From positions 248,001 through 312,000 of the forward strand of contig NZ_CP186694.1 of NCBI RefSeq assembly GCF_049532965.1: a stretch of DNA of 64,000 nt, in the 5' to 3' direction. This document shows positions 7,570 to 16,199 of the stretch, one piece after another; position 1 is the stretch's first letter; every line of letters begins with the position of its first letter. Made by a program: the position numbers and the translations under genes. Below the pieces are notes generated by a model. That model worked only from the letters and a program-made list of their open reading frames with translations. It did not search any database and was not told where the DNA came from. Source of the DNA: Roseateles sp049532965 (GTDB taxonomy: Bacteria > Pseudomonadota > Gammaproteobacteria > Burkholderiales > Burkholderiaceae_C).

Positions 7570-9540
7570 ATGAGCGACAAGATCAGCGACAAGATCTACA
7601 ACCCTTCCGCAACCGCCGTCCAGGGCGCGCATGTGTCTGGCATGGCAGCGTACGAGGCGCTGTGCCGGGAGGCGGACAGTGACTATGCCGGCTACTGGGC
7701 GCGCCTGGCGCGCGAGTTGCTGAGCTGGAAGCAGCCGTTCACGAAGGTGCTGGACGAGTCGGACGCGCCGTTCTTCAAGTGGTTCGAGGATGGCCGGCTG
7801 AATGTTTCGTACAACTGCCTGGACCGTCATGTGGAGGCGGGCCGTGGCGACCGCGTTGCGATCATTTTTGAGGCCGATGATGGCAGCGTCACGCGCGTCA
7901 CCTACGCGGAACTGCTGGCAAGGACTGCCCAACTGGCGAACGCGCTGAAGGCGCGCGGCGTGAAGAAGGGGGACCGAGTCGTCATCTACATGCCGATGTC
8001 GGTCGAAGGGGTGGTGGCGATGCAGGCCTGCGCGCGCATTGGCGCGACGCACTCCGTGGTGTTTGGCGGTTTCTCGGCGCAATCGCTGCGCGACCGGGTG
8101 CAGGACGCTGGCGCGGTCATGGTGCTGACGGCCGATGAGCAAGCTCGGGGCGGCAAGTCGCTGCCGCTGAAGGCCATCGTCGACGAGGCTTTGGCGGACA
8201 ACAGCTGCCCGACGATCCGGCAGGTCGTCGTCTACAAGCGTACCGGTGGCCAGATCGCCTGGGTGGACGGCCGCGACCAGTGGCTGCATGACGTCGTCGC
8301 CGGGCAGTCCTCGAGCTGCGAACCCGAGTGGGTCGAGGCGGAACATCCGCTGTTCCTGCTCTATACCTCCGGTTCGACGGGCAAGCCCAAGGGCGTCCAG
8401 CACAGCACGGGTGGTTACCTGCTGCATGCGGCGCTGACGACCAAATGGACCTTCGACCTGAAGGATTCCGACATCTTCTGGTGTACCGCCGACATCGGCT
8501 GGGTGACGGGCCACACCTACATCGCCTATGGCCCGCTGGCGCTGGGCGGTACGGAGATCGTCTTCGAGGGCATTCCCACCTTCCCGGACGCGGGCCGCTT
8601 CTGGCAGATGATCCAGAAGCACAAGGTCACGATCTTCTACACGGCCCCGACGGCGATCCGCTCGCTGATCAAGGCCGCGGAGACCAACGAGGCCGTCCAT
8701 CCGAAGAACTACGACCTGAGCTCGCTGCGCATCCTGGGCTCGGTCGGCGAGCCGATCAACCCGGCGGCGTGGGAGTGGTACCACCAGCATGTGGGTGGTG
8801 GCCGCTGCCCGATCGTCGACACGTTCTGGCAGACGGAGACCGGCGGCCACATGATCACGCCGCTGCCGGGCGCCACGCCGCTGGTGCCGGGCTCCTGCAC
8901 GCTGCCGTTCCCGGGCATCCAGGCGGCGATCGTCGATGAGACCGGCAACGACGTGCCCAACGGGCAGGGCGGCATCCTGGTCGTCAAGAAGCCGTGGCCG
9001 TCGATGATCCGCACCATCTGGGGCGACCCGGAGCGCTTCAAGAAGAGCTACTACCCGCCGGAACTCAAGGGCTACTACCTGGCCGGCGACGGCGCCATCC
9101 GCGACGCCGACAACGGCTACTTCACGATCACCGGTCGCATCGACGACGTGCTGAACGTCTCCGGTCACCGCATGGGCACGATGGAGATCGAATCGGCGTT
9201 GGTGAGCTGCACCGAGTTGGTCGCGGAAGCGGCCGTGGTCGGCCGGCCTGACGACACCACGGGGGAGGCGATCTGTGCCTTCGTCGTGCTCAAGCGTCCC
9301 CGTCCGAGCGGCGACGAGGCCAAGGCCATCGCCAAGCAGTTGCGCGACTGGGTTGCCAAGGAGATCGGCCCGATCGCCAAGCCCAAGGACATCCGCTTCG
9401 GCGACAACCTGCCCAAGACCCGCAGCGGCAAGATCATGCGGCGACTGCTGCGTTCGGTGGCCAAGGGCGAGACGGTGACGCAGGACACGTCGACGCTGGA
9501 GAACCCCGCGATCCTCGAGCAGCTGGGTCAGGCCTACTGA
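7570..9540 (+). CDS. acs: Acetyl-CoA synthetase (acetate-CoA ligase, AMP-forming)
   Basis: 656 residues from ATG at 7570 (MSDKISDKIYNPSA), the usual Acs length. It activates acetate to acetyl-AMP and then acetyl-CoA in the cytoplasm. Visible family motifs are the AMP-binding loop YTSGSTGKPKG, WCTADIGWVTGH, DTFWQTETGG, the hinge region GRIDDVLNVSGHRMG and the C-terminal KTRSGKIMRRLLR, whose lysine before IMRR is the residue known to be acetylated for regulation in this family. An in-frame ATG 33 bp upstream exists, but the chosen start matches the family. A palindrome about 75 bp upstream may regulate it. No downstream gene is coupled. Confidence 0.97.
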   Translation: MSDKISDKIYNPSATAVQGAHVSGMAAYEALCREADSDYAGYWARLARELLSWKQPFTKVLDESDAPFFKWFEDGRLNVSYNCLDRHVEAGRGDRVAIIFEADDGSVTRVTYAELLARTAQLANALKARGVKKGDRVVIYMPMSVEGVVAMQACARIGATHSVVFGGFSAQSLRDRVQDAGAVMVLTADEQARGGKSLPLKAIVDEALADNSCPTIRQVVVYKRTGGQIAWVDGRDQWLHDVVAGQSSSCEPEWVEAEHPLFLLYTSGSTGKPKGVQHSTGGYLLHAALTTKWTFDLKDSDIFWCTADIGWVTGHTYIAYGPLALGGTEIVFEGIPTFPDAGRFWQMIQKHKVTIFYTAPTAIRSLIKAAETNEAVHPKNYDLSSLRILGSVGEPINPAAWEWYHQHVGGGRCPIVDTFWQTETGGHMITPLPGATPLVPGSCTLPFPGIQAAIVDETGNDVPNGQGGILVVKKPWPSMIRTIWGDPERFKKSYYPPELKGYYLAGDGAIRDADNGYFTITGRIDDVLNVSGHRMGTMEIESALVSCTELVAEAAVVGRPDDTTGEAICAFVVLKRPRPSGDEAKAIAKQLRDWVAKEIGPIAKPKDIRFGDNLPKTRSGKIMRRLLRSVAKGETVTQDTSTLENPAILEQLGQAY

Positions 9541-9564
9541 CTGGCCTGCTGGCCGCCCGCTCCC

Positions 9565-9591
9565 GCAGGGCCGACGGCGCGTCGGCCCTGC
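9565..9591 (+). terminator. Strong hairpin after acs
   Basis: Perfect 12-bp stem GCAGGGCCGACG/CGTCGGCCCTGC with a 3-nt loop, 24 bp after the acs stop. No U-tract follows, so it may act as a transcript-stabilising stem or attenuated terminator. Confidence 0.6.
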
Positions 9592-9937
9592 CGCCATGCT
9601 CGACCGTTCCTCCGTGACGCAGCGCGGGATGCGCGTGCGTGTGCGTATTCGGTTGTCATTTGTTCCTGACGTTTTCTTTCTCTGAGCTCCCCCCTTTTGG
9701 GGGGCATTTCTTGCGCTAACGCAAGTTGACAACCGTTAACGACTGCGGGAATTGCGGGGGTCGCTGGCCTTCCCGAGGCAAAAAGCGTCGCATACGCACA
9801 GGCTCGGGTTGTGGAACCCCGGCCCTCCGAAGCGAAGAATGCCCGCTCCGTTCCCGCCAGAGGGGCGGAGCCGCTATCACGGCGGCGAGCGGGCGGCGCG
9901 GCGCGCCTGGCCGCCGCCCTCACAGAAGGAGTCGTTT
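9592..9937. other. Non-coding gap with two further hairpins
   Basis: No convincing gene. It contains a C6-T4-G6 stem-loop at 9689-9704, a CTTGCG/CGCAAG stem-loop at 9710-9725 and, immediately after, a TTGACA at 9726-9731 that could be a -35 element for the downstream DNA-binding gene. The local base composition (T-rich 9650-9690) is unlike the surrounding coding DNA. Confidence 0.4.
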
Positions 9938-10465
9938 GTGGAATATGTGTTCACGCTCAAATATCAGATGCCACCGCAGGACTGCGAGGAAGAGCCCTTG
10001 ATGCGGCGCCTCGCCGCAGTCGGCTGCAAGGACGCGTTGATCGTGGTGGGTCTGCGAGGGCGGCTGATGTTGAGTTTCAAGCGCCACGACGAGTGCGGCG
10101 AGCAGGCGCTCCTCAGCGCGCTGCACCACGTGCGCAAGGCCATCCCCGGCGCACGGCTGATCGAGGCGGCGCCGGACATGGTGGGCCTGACCGATGTGGC
10201 GGCGATGGTCGGCGTGTCCCGGCAGAACATGCGCAAGCTGATGCTCACCCATCCGATGAGCTTTCCGTCGCCGATCCACGAGGGCAACTCGTCGTCGGTC
10301 TGGCACCTGTGGGACGTGCTGTGCTGGATGCGGGGCCGAGGCGGCTACCGGATCGACGAGGCCGTGCTCGAACTGGCGAAGGTGGCCAAGACCGTCAACC
10401 TGGTGCGCGAGTGCCGCCATCTGGAAGACCGCAAGCGCGAGGAGTTCGTCAAGCTGGTGGCCTGA
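9938..10465 (+). CDS. Small helix-turn-helix DNA-binding protein (AlpA/MerR-like)
   Basis: 175 residues from GTG at 9938, chosen because AGAAGGA lies 8 bp upstream; a longer in-frame ORF upstream has no family character. The N-terminal 75 residues form a mixed alpha/beta region (YVFTLKYQMP to IPGARLIEAAPD), and a helix-turn-helix follows at about residues 82-108: LTDVAAMVGVSRQNMRKLM. This resembles the excisionase/AlpA class that reads DNA through a winged HTH. No partner gene is adjacent, and it ends before a hairpin at 10537. Role unknown; a transcriptional regulator is inferred from the motif. Confidence 0.6.
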   Translation: MEYVFTLKYQMPPQDCEEEPLMRRLAAVGCKDALIVVGLRGRLMLSFKRHDECGEQALLSALHHVRKAIPGARLIEAAPDMVGLTDVAAMVGVSRQNMRKLMLTHPMSFPSPIHEGNSSSVWHLWDVLCWMRGRGGYRIDEAVLELAKVAKTVNLVRECRHLEDRKREEFVKLVA

Positions 10466-10536
10466 GCGGCCGCTCAGGCATGGGTGGGGGCTTGCGAGGC
10501 CCCGTGGCCCGGGCATCGCTTCCGATTGCCCAATGA

Positions 10537-10558
10537 ACAAGGCCCCGCAGGGCCTTGT
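10537..10558. terminator. Bidirectional hairpin between convergent genes
   Basis: 9-bp perfect stem ACAAGGCCC/GGGCCTTGT with a 4-nt loop, between the stops of the HTH gene and the cytochrome c gene. Confidence 0.75.
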
Positions 10559-10614
10559 CGAAGGCGGCGGCTCGATGCCAGCCGCCAGTGGCGCGCGGCG
10601 CTACCGCGCGCGGA

Positions 10615-10926
10615 TCACTTGATGGACATCACCCACTTGGCCAACTGTTCCGCCTCGGCCGGGCTGACCTGGGCGTTGGCCGGCATCGGCACCGGACCCC
10701 AGACGCCGGAGCCGCCCTTGATGATCTTCTCGGACAGCTTCTTCACCGCGTCCTTGTCCTTGGCGTACTTCGCCGCGACATCCTTGTAGGCCGGTCCGAC
10801 CAGCTTCTTGTCGACAGCGTGGCAAGCCATGCAGTTCTTCTTCTGCGCCAGCTCCGGGCTGGCGAAAGCGCTGGGAGCGGACAGGGCCGCGACCAGGGCC
10901 ACGGAGACGAACAACGCGATTTTCAT
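10615..10926 (-). CDS. Periplasmic class I cytochrome c (c551/c552 type)
   Basis: 103 residues with a clear signal peptide (residues 1-22, cut after AFA) and a mature domain of about 80 residues. The haem-binding motif is CMACH at Cys32-Cys35-His36 and the distal methionine is Met81 in WGPVPMPANAQV. Length and motif order match small soluble electron-transfer cytochromes that carry electrons between bc1-type complexes and terminal oxidases or reductases. It is a single gene with a hairpin after the stop. Which electron acceptor it serves cannot be told from the context. Confidence 0.92.
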   Translation of the reverse strand: MKIALFVSVALVAALSAPSAFASPELAQKKNCMACHAVDKKLVGPAYKDVAAKYAKDKDAVKKLSEKIIKGGSGVWGPVPMPANAQVSPAEAEQLAKWVMSIK

Positions 10927-11076
10927 GGCATCCTTTCAGATCCTGCCGGGAAGAACCGGATGCTCCAGGACTTCGGCAAGCGCGACCTGCGCGGCGGAAT
11001 GGCTGGGGGGATCCGGGCTCGGGCGATTGTAGTGTTGGGGGCGCGCGCCGACTGGCGCCCGCACGAGGAGAACGAG

Positions 11077-11325
11077 ATGTGGTTGATGGTGGTGGGCGTC
11101 CTGTTGATCTTGCTCAAGCTGATCGAATTCGGCCCGATCGGCGAACTGAGCTGGTGGTGGGTGCTCTCGCCGTTCGCGCTCGCCGTCTTGTGGTGGGAGT
11201 TTGCCGACAAGTCCGGCTACACCAAGCGCAAGGAGATGGACAAGATGGACGCCCGCAAGGAAGCGCGCCGCCAGCGATCGCTCGAGGCGATCGGGCAGGC
11301 GGACAAGCAGCGCAAGAAGCGCTGA
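11077..11325 (+). CDS. Small Trp-rich protein (TIGR04438 type)
   Basis: 82 residues from ATG at 11077, preceded by GAGGAGAACGAG. The layout is one membrane helix MWLMVVGVLLILLKLIEF, a tryptophan cluster SWWWVLSPFALAVLWWEFADKSGY and a highly charged tail rich in Lys/Arg (residues 50-82). This fits the short Trp-rich family found across Burkholderiales, whose function is unknown. It converges on ilvD with only 4 bp between the stop codons. Confidence 0.75.
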   Translation: MWLMVVGVLLILLKLIEFGPIGELSWWWVLSPFALAVLWWEFADKSGYTKRKEMDKMDARKEARRQRSLEAIGQADKQRKKR

Positions 11326-11329
11326 CGCT

Positions 11330-13051
11330 TCACTCGAACTTGTCGAGCACCGCGCCGGAGCTGGCGCTCGACGCGTTCTTCGCGAACTTCGCGAGCACAC
11401 CGCGGGTGTAGCGCGGCGCGGGCTTCACCCAGGCCGCCTTGCGGCGCGCCAGTTCGGCATCGTCGACGTGCAGCTGCAGCAGCAGCTGATGCGCGTCGAT
11501 GGTGATGGCGTCGCCTTCCTGCACCAGCGCGATCGCGCCGCCTTCGTAGGCCTCCGGCGCGACGTGGCCGACCACCATGCCCCAGGTACCGCCCGAGAAG
11601 CGGCCGTCGGTGATCAGGCCGACGCTTTCGCCCAGGCCCTGGCCGATCAGCGCGCCGGTCGGCGCCAGCATCTCCGGCATGCCGGGGCCGCCCTTGGGAC
11701 CGAGGTAGCGCAGCACCATCACGTCGCCGGCCTTGATCTGGCCCGCCATGATCGCGGCCAGCGCCGACTGCTCGTCGTCGAAGACGCGCGCCGGTCCGGT
11801 GATGACCGGGTTCTTGAGGCCGGTGATCTTGGCGACACAGCCCTCGGGCGACAGGTTGCCCCGGAGGATCGCCAGGTGGCCCTGCGCATAGATCGGATCG
11901 TCGACGGCGCGGATCACCTCCTGCGTCGGCGACAGGTCCGGTACGTCGGCGAGGTTCTCGGCGACGGTCTTGCCGGTGATCGTCATGCAGTCCCCATGCA
12001 GCAGGCCGGCCTTGAGCAACTGCTTCATGACGGCCGGAATGCCGCCGGCCTTGTGCAGGTCCACCGCGAGGAAGCGGCCGCTGGGCTTGAGGTCGCACAG
12101 CACCGGGATCTTCTTGCGCATGCGCTCGAAGTCGTCGATCGTCCACTCGACCTCCGCGGCATGCGCGATCGCCAGGAAGTGCAGCACCGCGTTGGTCGAT
12201 CCGCCGGTGGCCATGATCACCGCGACGGCGTTCTCGATGGCCTGCTTCGTGACGATGTCGCGCGGCTTCAGGTCGGCCTTGACGGCCTGGACCAGGTACT
12301 CGGCGGCCCGCTTGACGTTCTCGACGACTTCATCCTCCACGTTCGACATGCTGGAGGAGTACGGCAGCGACATGCCCAGCGCCTCGAAGGCCGAACTCAT
12401 CGTGTTGGCGGTGTACATGCCGCCGCAGGAGCCGCTGCCGGGGATCGCGCGCTTCTCGATCTGGCAGAAGTCTTCCTCGCTCATCTTGCCGGCGCTGAAC
12501 TGGCCGACGGCTTCGAACACGCTGACGATGTTGAGGTCCTGGCCCTTGTAGTGACCCGGCTTGATGGTGCCGCCATAGATGTAGATGGCCGGCACGTTGG
12601 CGCGCAGCATGCCCATCATGCCGCCGGGCATGTTCTTGTCGCAGCCGCCGATGACCATCACGCCGTCCAGCCACTGGCCGCCGACGCAGGTCTCGACGCA
12701 GTCGGAGATGACCTCGCGCGACACCAGCGAGTACTTCATGCCCTCGGTGCCCATCGCCATGCCGTCGGAGATCGTCGGCGTGCCGAAGAGCTGGGCGTTC
12801 GCGCCCGCCGCCTTGAGGCCGACGACGGCCGCGTCGGCCAGCTTCTGCAGGCCCGAGTTGCAGGGCGTGATGGTCGAGTGGCCGTTGGCGACGCCGATCA
12901 TCGGCTTGCCGAAGTCGCTCTCCTGATAGCCCATGCCGTAGTACATCGAGCGGTTGGGCGCGCGGGCGACGCCCTCGGTGATGTGCCTGGAGCGGCGGTT
13001 GGGCGCGCTGTCGTGGGGCTGGCTGCCGGAGGCGGTCTTCGGGTCGGTCAT
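11330..13051 (-). CDS. ilvD: Dihydroxy-acid dehydratase
   Basis: 573 residues from ATG at 13051 (MTDPKTASGSQ). It dehydrates 2,3-dihydroxy acids to 2-keto acids in valine and isoleucine synthesis, in the cytoplasm. Cluster-ligand cysteines are visible in TPCNSGLQ, GGCDKNMPGG and GSGSCGGMYTANTM; other family blocks are GHSTITP, ATGGSTNAVLH and LITDGRFSGGTWG. An upstream extension of the frame runs over the divergent LysR gene and is not used. It faces a LysR gene across a 103-bp gap, the usual regulator-target layout, although LysR control of this ilvD is only inferred. Confidence 0.96.
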   Translation of the reverse strand: MTDPKTASGSQPHDSAPNRRSRHITEGVARAPNRSMYYGMGYQESDFGKPMIGVANGHSTITPCNSGLQKLADAAVVGLKAAGANAQLFGTPTISDGMAMGTEGMKYSLVSREVISDCVETCVGGQWLDGVMVIGGCDKNMPGGMMGMLRANVPAIYIYGGTIKPGHYKGQDLNIVSVFEAVGQFSAGKMSEEDFCQIEKRAIPGSGSCGGMYTANTMSSAFEALGMSLPYSSSMSNVEDEVVENVKRAAEYLVQAVKADLKPRDIVTKQAIENAVAVIMATGGSTNAVLHFLAIAHAAEVEWTIDDFERMRKKIPVLCDLKPSGRFLAVDLHKAGGIPAVMKQLLKAGLLHGDCMTITGKTVAENLADVPDLSPTQEVIRAVDDPIYAQGHLAILRGNLSPEGCVAKITGLKNPVITGPARVFDDEQSALAAIMAGQIKAGDVMVLRYLGPKGGPGMPEMLAPTGALIGQGLGESVGLITDGRFSGGTWGMVVGHVAPEAYEGGAIALVQEGDAITIDAHQLLLQLHVDDAELARRKAAWVKPAPRYTRGVLAKFAKNASSASSGAVLDKFE

Positions 13052-13154
13052 GGCGGAATCCTGGCGCGGAATGCTTGGAGCGCGCCAGTATGCGCCGCAG
13101 GGTCTTGCGGGTCCAATATATAGTTCCAGGCGTTTTGATTCGCCGCATGTATCG

Positions 13155-14057
13155 ATGATCGAGCTCCGCCCGCTGCGCCAGTTCCTGGTGCTGGCCGAGG
13201 AACTGCACTTCGGCCGGGCCGCCGAGCGGCTGCACATGACGCAGCCTCCGTTGAGCCTGGCCATCCAGAAGCTGGAGGCGCAGCTCGGCGTGCCCTTGCT
13301 CGAGCGCGGCCGGCGCACCGTCGCGCTGACGCCCGCGGGGCAGGCGCTGGTTGAAGCCGGTGCACGTCTGGTGGAGCAGGCGGGGCAACTGCCGGCCCGC
13401 GTGCGCGCCGCCGCCAGCGGCGAGGCCGGGCGGCTGAGCCTGGGCTTCGTGTCGACGGTCGGCTACGGCGACATGCCGCGCTGGCTGCGGCTCTTCCGCG
13501 AGGCGCTGCCCGACGTGCAACTGGCGCTGAAGGAGGCCACGCTGGACGTGCAACTGCGGGGCTTCGAATCGGGCGAGCTCGACGCGGGCTTCGTCATCCA
13601 CGCGCCGGGAGCGGAGCCGGCGGGCTTCGAACGCCTGATCGTGTCGACCGAGCCGCTGGTGCTGGCGCATGCGGAGGACTGGGCGCTCGCGCGCCGGGGT
13701 GCGGCGCCGCCGTTGAGCGAGGTGCTGCGACAGCCGCTGGTGGTGTTCCCGCGCGAGATCGCGCCCTCGCTGTTCGACGCGCTGCTGGGCTTCTACCGGG
13801 CCCATGGCGCCACGCCGCACATCGCACAGGAAGCCATCCAGATGCAGACCATCGTCAACCTGGTGTCGGCGGGCATGGGCGTGGCCTGGGTGCCGCGGTC
13901 GGTGTGCGCGCTGCAACGGCCCGGCGTGCGGTACCGGCCCTGGCCCTCCGCGAAGGCGCCGGCCTGTGACACCAGCCTGATCTGGCGCCCGGACGCGTCG
14001 CCAGTGGTGCGTCGGTTCGTCGGACATGTCCGCGAACAGGTGAAAGTCAAGGCGTGA
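13155..14057 (+). CDS. LysR-family transcriptional regulator divergent from ilvD
   Basis: 300 residues from ATG at 13155 (MIELRPLRQFLVLAEELHFG). The N-terminal winged HTH is textbook: FGRAAERLHMTQPPLSLAIQKLEAQLGVPLLERG. The C-terminal effector domain has the two-lobed periplasmic-binding fold, and its sequence (LSLGFVSTVGYGDMPRWLRLF, VSAGMGVAWVP) is closest in feel to the BenM/CatM type that senses aromatic or carboxylic acids. It is divergent from ilvD, so regulation of ilvD or of itself is plausible; the effector is unknown. Confidence 0.9.
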   Translation: MIELRPLRQFLVLAEELHFGRAAERLHMTQPPLSLAIQKLEAQLGVPLLERGRRTVALTPAGQALVEAGARLVEQAGQLPARVRAAASGEAGRLSLGFVSTVGYGDMPRWLRLFREALPDVQLALKEATLDVQLRGFESGELDAGFVIHAPGAEPAGFERLIVSTEPLVLAHAEDWALARRGAAPPLSEVLRQPLVVFPREIAPSLFDALLGFYRAHGATPHIAQEAIQMQTIVNLVSAGMGVAWVPRSVCALQRPGVRYRPWPSAKAPACDTSLIWRPDASPVVRRFVGHVREQVKVKA

Positions 14058-14194
14058 TCCCGCCGCCTGGGCAGGTTCGGCCTGCGCGTTGCTGTCACGA
14101 AGTCGAACGTGAAGTTCCGTGAGGCGCATGCAACCCCGCCGGAGTTCTGCGACCATGCGCCGATCGTCGATACCCGGTGAAAGGAAGTTCGCCT

Positions 14195-15277
14195 GTGAAT
14201 CTCCCCCGCAAGTCCTCCCGACCGCAGGCCCGGAAGCCGTCCGGCCAGGATCCGCGCGGCACGTTGCGGCGCCTGCTTGGCGCGATCTGCGTCGTGACCG
14301 GCTTCTCGATGCTGATGAGCGTGGCCTTCGCCACCTCGGCGGAAGCGGCGGTGTTCAAGGACAGGGCGCTGCAATCGTTGCTCGATGCCGGCCGTGCCGA
14401 TGAGCTGGAAGCGCTCGCCTCGCAGCGCGTGAAGGCCAATCCCGATGATTCCCAGGCGGTCGCGGCGCTGGCGCTGGCCCAGCTGGACCTGGTCGACTCG
14501 TCGGTGCTCAAGCAGAACATCCAGCGCCTGGAGCAATGCCTGCAGCGCACACCGGACGAGGGCGCCTGCCACTACGCGCTGGCCTTGGCGCTGGTGATGC
14601 AGGCGCGGGGCGGCAGCAAGTTCAAGGCGCTCGGTTCGCTGGGGCGCGTCAGCGAGCTGGCGCAGCGCGCGATGACCTTGCTGCCCGACGCCCCCGAGCC
14701 CCGCAGCGCGCTGCAGCAGTACTACCTGGCGCTGCCGGGCTTCATCGGTGGCGGCGAAGCGAAGGCGAGGGCGCTCGAGCAGGACGTGAAGGATCCCGCT
14801 CAACTGCACCTGATGCGCGCGCGGGTGGCAGCCTCGAAGAAGGACTGGCCGGCCATGGAGAAGGAACTGCGGGCGGTGCGAACGCAGCGTCCGGAACTGC
14901 TGCTGGAACTGCGGGTGCTGTGGAGCGATTACGGCCGCAACCTGATGTTCAGCGACCAGCGCGAGAAGGCCGTGCCATGGTTCGAGGAACTGCTGAAGCA
15001 GCAGCCGGGCCAGGCGATGGGCGCCTACGGCCTGGGCCGCGCCTACGACGCGCTGGGCCAGTACGACCAGGCGGTGGCCTCGTTCGAGAAGGCGCGCGGC
15101 ATGGCGGGCGCCGAACAACTGGGCCTGGACCGGCGGCTGGGCAGCGCGCTCGCTGCCAAGGGCGACAAGGCCGGTGCGCGCGCGGCGCTGCAGCGCTGCG
15201 TCGACAACCGCCGGGGCAGCAGCGGCGACGCGGCGGATTGCCGCAAGCAACTGGCGGCGCTGGGCGCCGAGCGCTGA
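14195..15277 (+). CDS. Exported TPR-repeat protein
   Basis: 360 residues from GTG at 14195, chosen for AAGGAAG 8 bp upstream; an ATG 18 bp earlier is the alternative. A membrane segment at about residues 26-48 (LLGAICVVTGFSMLMSVAFA, then an AEA-type cut site) indicates export or anchoring. The rest is helical tetratricopeptide repeats, clearest near the C-terminus (AMGAYGLGRAYDALGQYDQAVASFEKA is two helices of one repeat). TPR domains bind other proteins; the partner is unknown. It lies alone upstream of lgt with a 63-bp gap. Confidence 0.75.
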   Translation: MNLPRKSSRPQARKPSGQDPRGTLRRLLGAICVVTGFSMLMSVAFATSAEAAVFKDRALQSLLDAGRADELEALASQRVKANPDDSQAVAALALAQLDLVDSSVLKQNIQRLEQCLQRTPDEGACHYALALALVMQARGGSKFKALGSLGRVSELAQRAMTLLPDAPEPRSALQQYYLALPGFIGGGEAKARALEQDVKDPAQLHLMRARVAASKKDWPAMEKELRAVRTQRPELLLELRVLWSDYGRNLMFSDQREKAVPWFEELLKQQPGQAMGAYGLGRAYDALGQYDQAVASFEKARGMAGAEQLGLDRRLGSALAAKGDKAGARAALQRCVDNRRGSSGDAADCRKQLAALGAER

Positions 15278-15340
15278 CGCCGGGCACGGCGCCCGACAGG
15301 CCCCTTATCATTCGCGCCTTTGCGGCGTTGAAGCGTTCTC

Positions 15341-16165
15341 ATGTTGGTGCATCCCCAGTTCGACCCCGTGGCCTTCACGATCTGGCGTTGGCCCATCCAT
15401 TGGTACGGGCTGATGTACCTGGCGGCCTTTGGCCTGTTCCTTTGGCTGGGCAACCGGATGGTGGCCAAGCCGTGGAACGCGGCGCGGGGCTGGACCCGGC
15501 GCGACATCGACGACCTGCTGTTCTACGGCGTGCTCGGCGTGGTGCTGGGCGGGCGGCTGGGCTACGTCTTCTTCTACAAGCCGGCGTACTACCTGAGCCA
15601 TCCGCTCGAGATCTTCGCCGTCTGGCAAGGCGGCATGGCCTTCCATGGCGGGCTGCTGGGCGTGCTGGTCGCGCTGGCACTCTTCGCCTGGCGGCGTGGT
15701 TTCCACTTCCTCGAAGTCGGCGACATCGTCGCGCCCTGCGTCCCGACCGGCCTGGCCGCGGGCCGGCTCGGCAACTTCATCAACGGCGAACTGTGGGGCC
15801 GCGCGGCGGACCCGAGCCTGCCCTGGGCCATGATCTTTCCCCAGGCCAATGACGGCGGCATTCCCCGCCATCCGTCGCAGCTCTACCAGTTCCTCGGCGA
15901 GGGCGTGCTGCTCTTCATTGTGCTGTGGCTGTTCGCGCGCAAGCCGCGGCCCATGGCGGCGGTGTCGGGACTCTTCTTGCTGGGCTATGGCGTTGCGCGA
16001 TTCGTCGCCGAATACTTCCGCGAGCCCGACGCCTTCCTCGGCCTGCGGGCCTTCGGCTGGAGCCAGGGCCAGTGGCTGAGCACGCCGATGATCGTCGGCG
16101 GCGCGCTCATGATGATCTGGGCCTACCGCCGGCAGCGACGCCTGGGCGAGCCGGCCACGCGCTGA
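15341..16165 (+). CDS. lgt: Prolipoprotein diacylglyceryl transferase
   Basis: 274 residues. Lgt transfers diacylglycerol from phosphatidylglycerol to the lipobox cysteine of prolipoproteins in the inner membrane, the first step of lipoprotein maturation. Seven membrane helices are visible. Family motifs are FMAFHGG-like GGMAFHGGLLG (the essential His-Gly-Gly), the Lgt signature AAGRLGNFINGELWGR with its arginine and asparagine, and RHPSQLY. The start ATG at 15341 reads MLVHPQFDPVAF. It lies 34 bp upstream of dnaQ and may share its transcript. Confidence 0.97.
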   Translation: MLVHPQFDPVAFTIWRWPIHWYGLMYLAAFGLFLWLGNRMVAKPWNAARGWTRRDIDDLLFYGVLGVVLGGRLGYVFFYKPAYYLSHPLEIFAVWQGGMAFHGGLLGVLVALALFAWRRGFHFLEVGDIVAPCVPTGLAAGRLGNFINGELWGRAADPSLPWAMIFPQANDGGIPRHPSQLYQFLGEGVLLFIVLWLFARKPRPMAAVSGLFLLGYGVARFVAEYFREPDAFLGLRAFGWSQGQWLSTPMIVGGALMMIWAYRRQRRLGEPATR

Positions 16166-16199
16166 GCCGAACGACGACCCGCACACGAGATACCGAGAC

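Noticed and set aside
9689..9704. C6-T4-G6 hairpin as a terminator
   Set aside because: It is 150 bp beyond acs, after a stronger stem, and lacks a U-tract; left as unexplained structure.
7507..9732. A 741-codon open frame antisense to acs
   Set aside because: It mirrors acs codons in high-GC DNA, is rich in Arg/His/Leu with no domain or ribosome site, and acs has all its family motifs.
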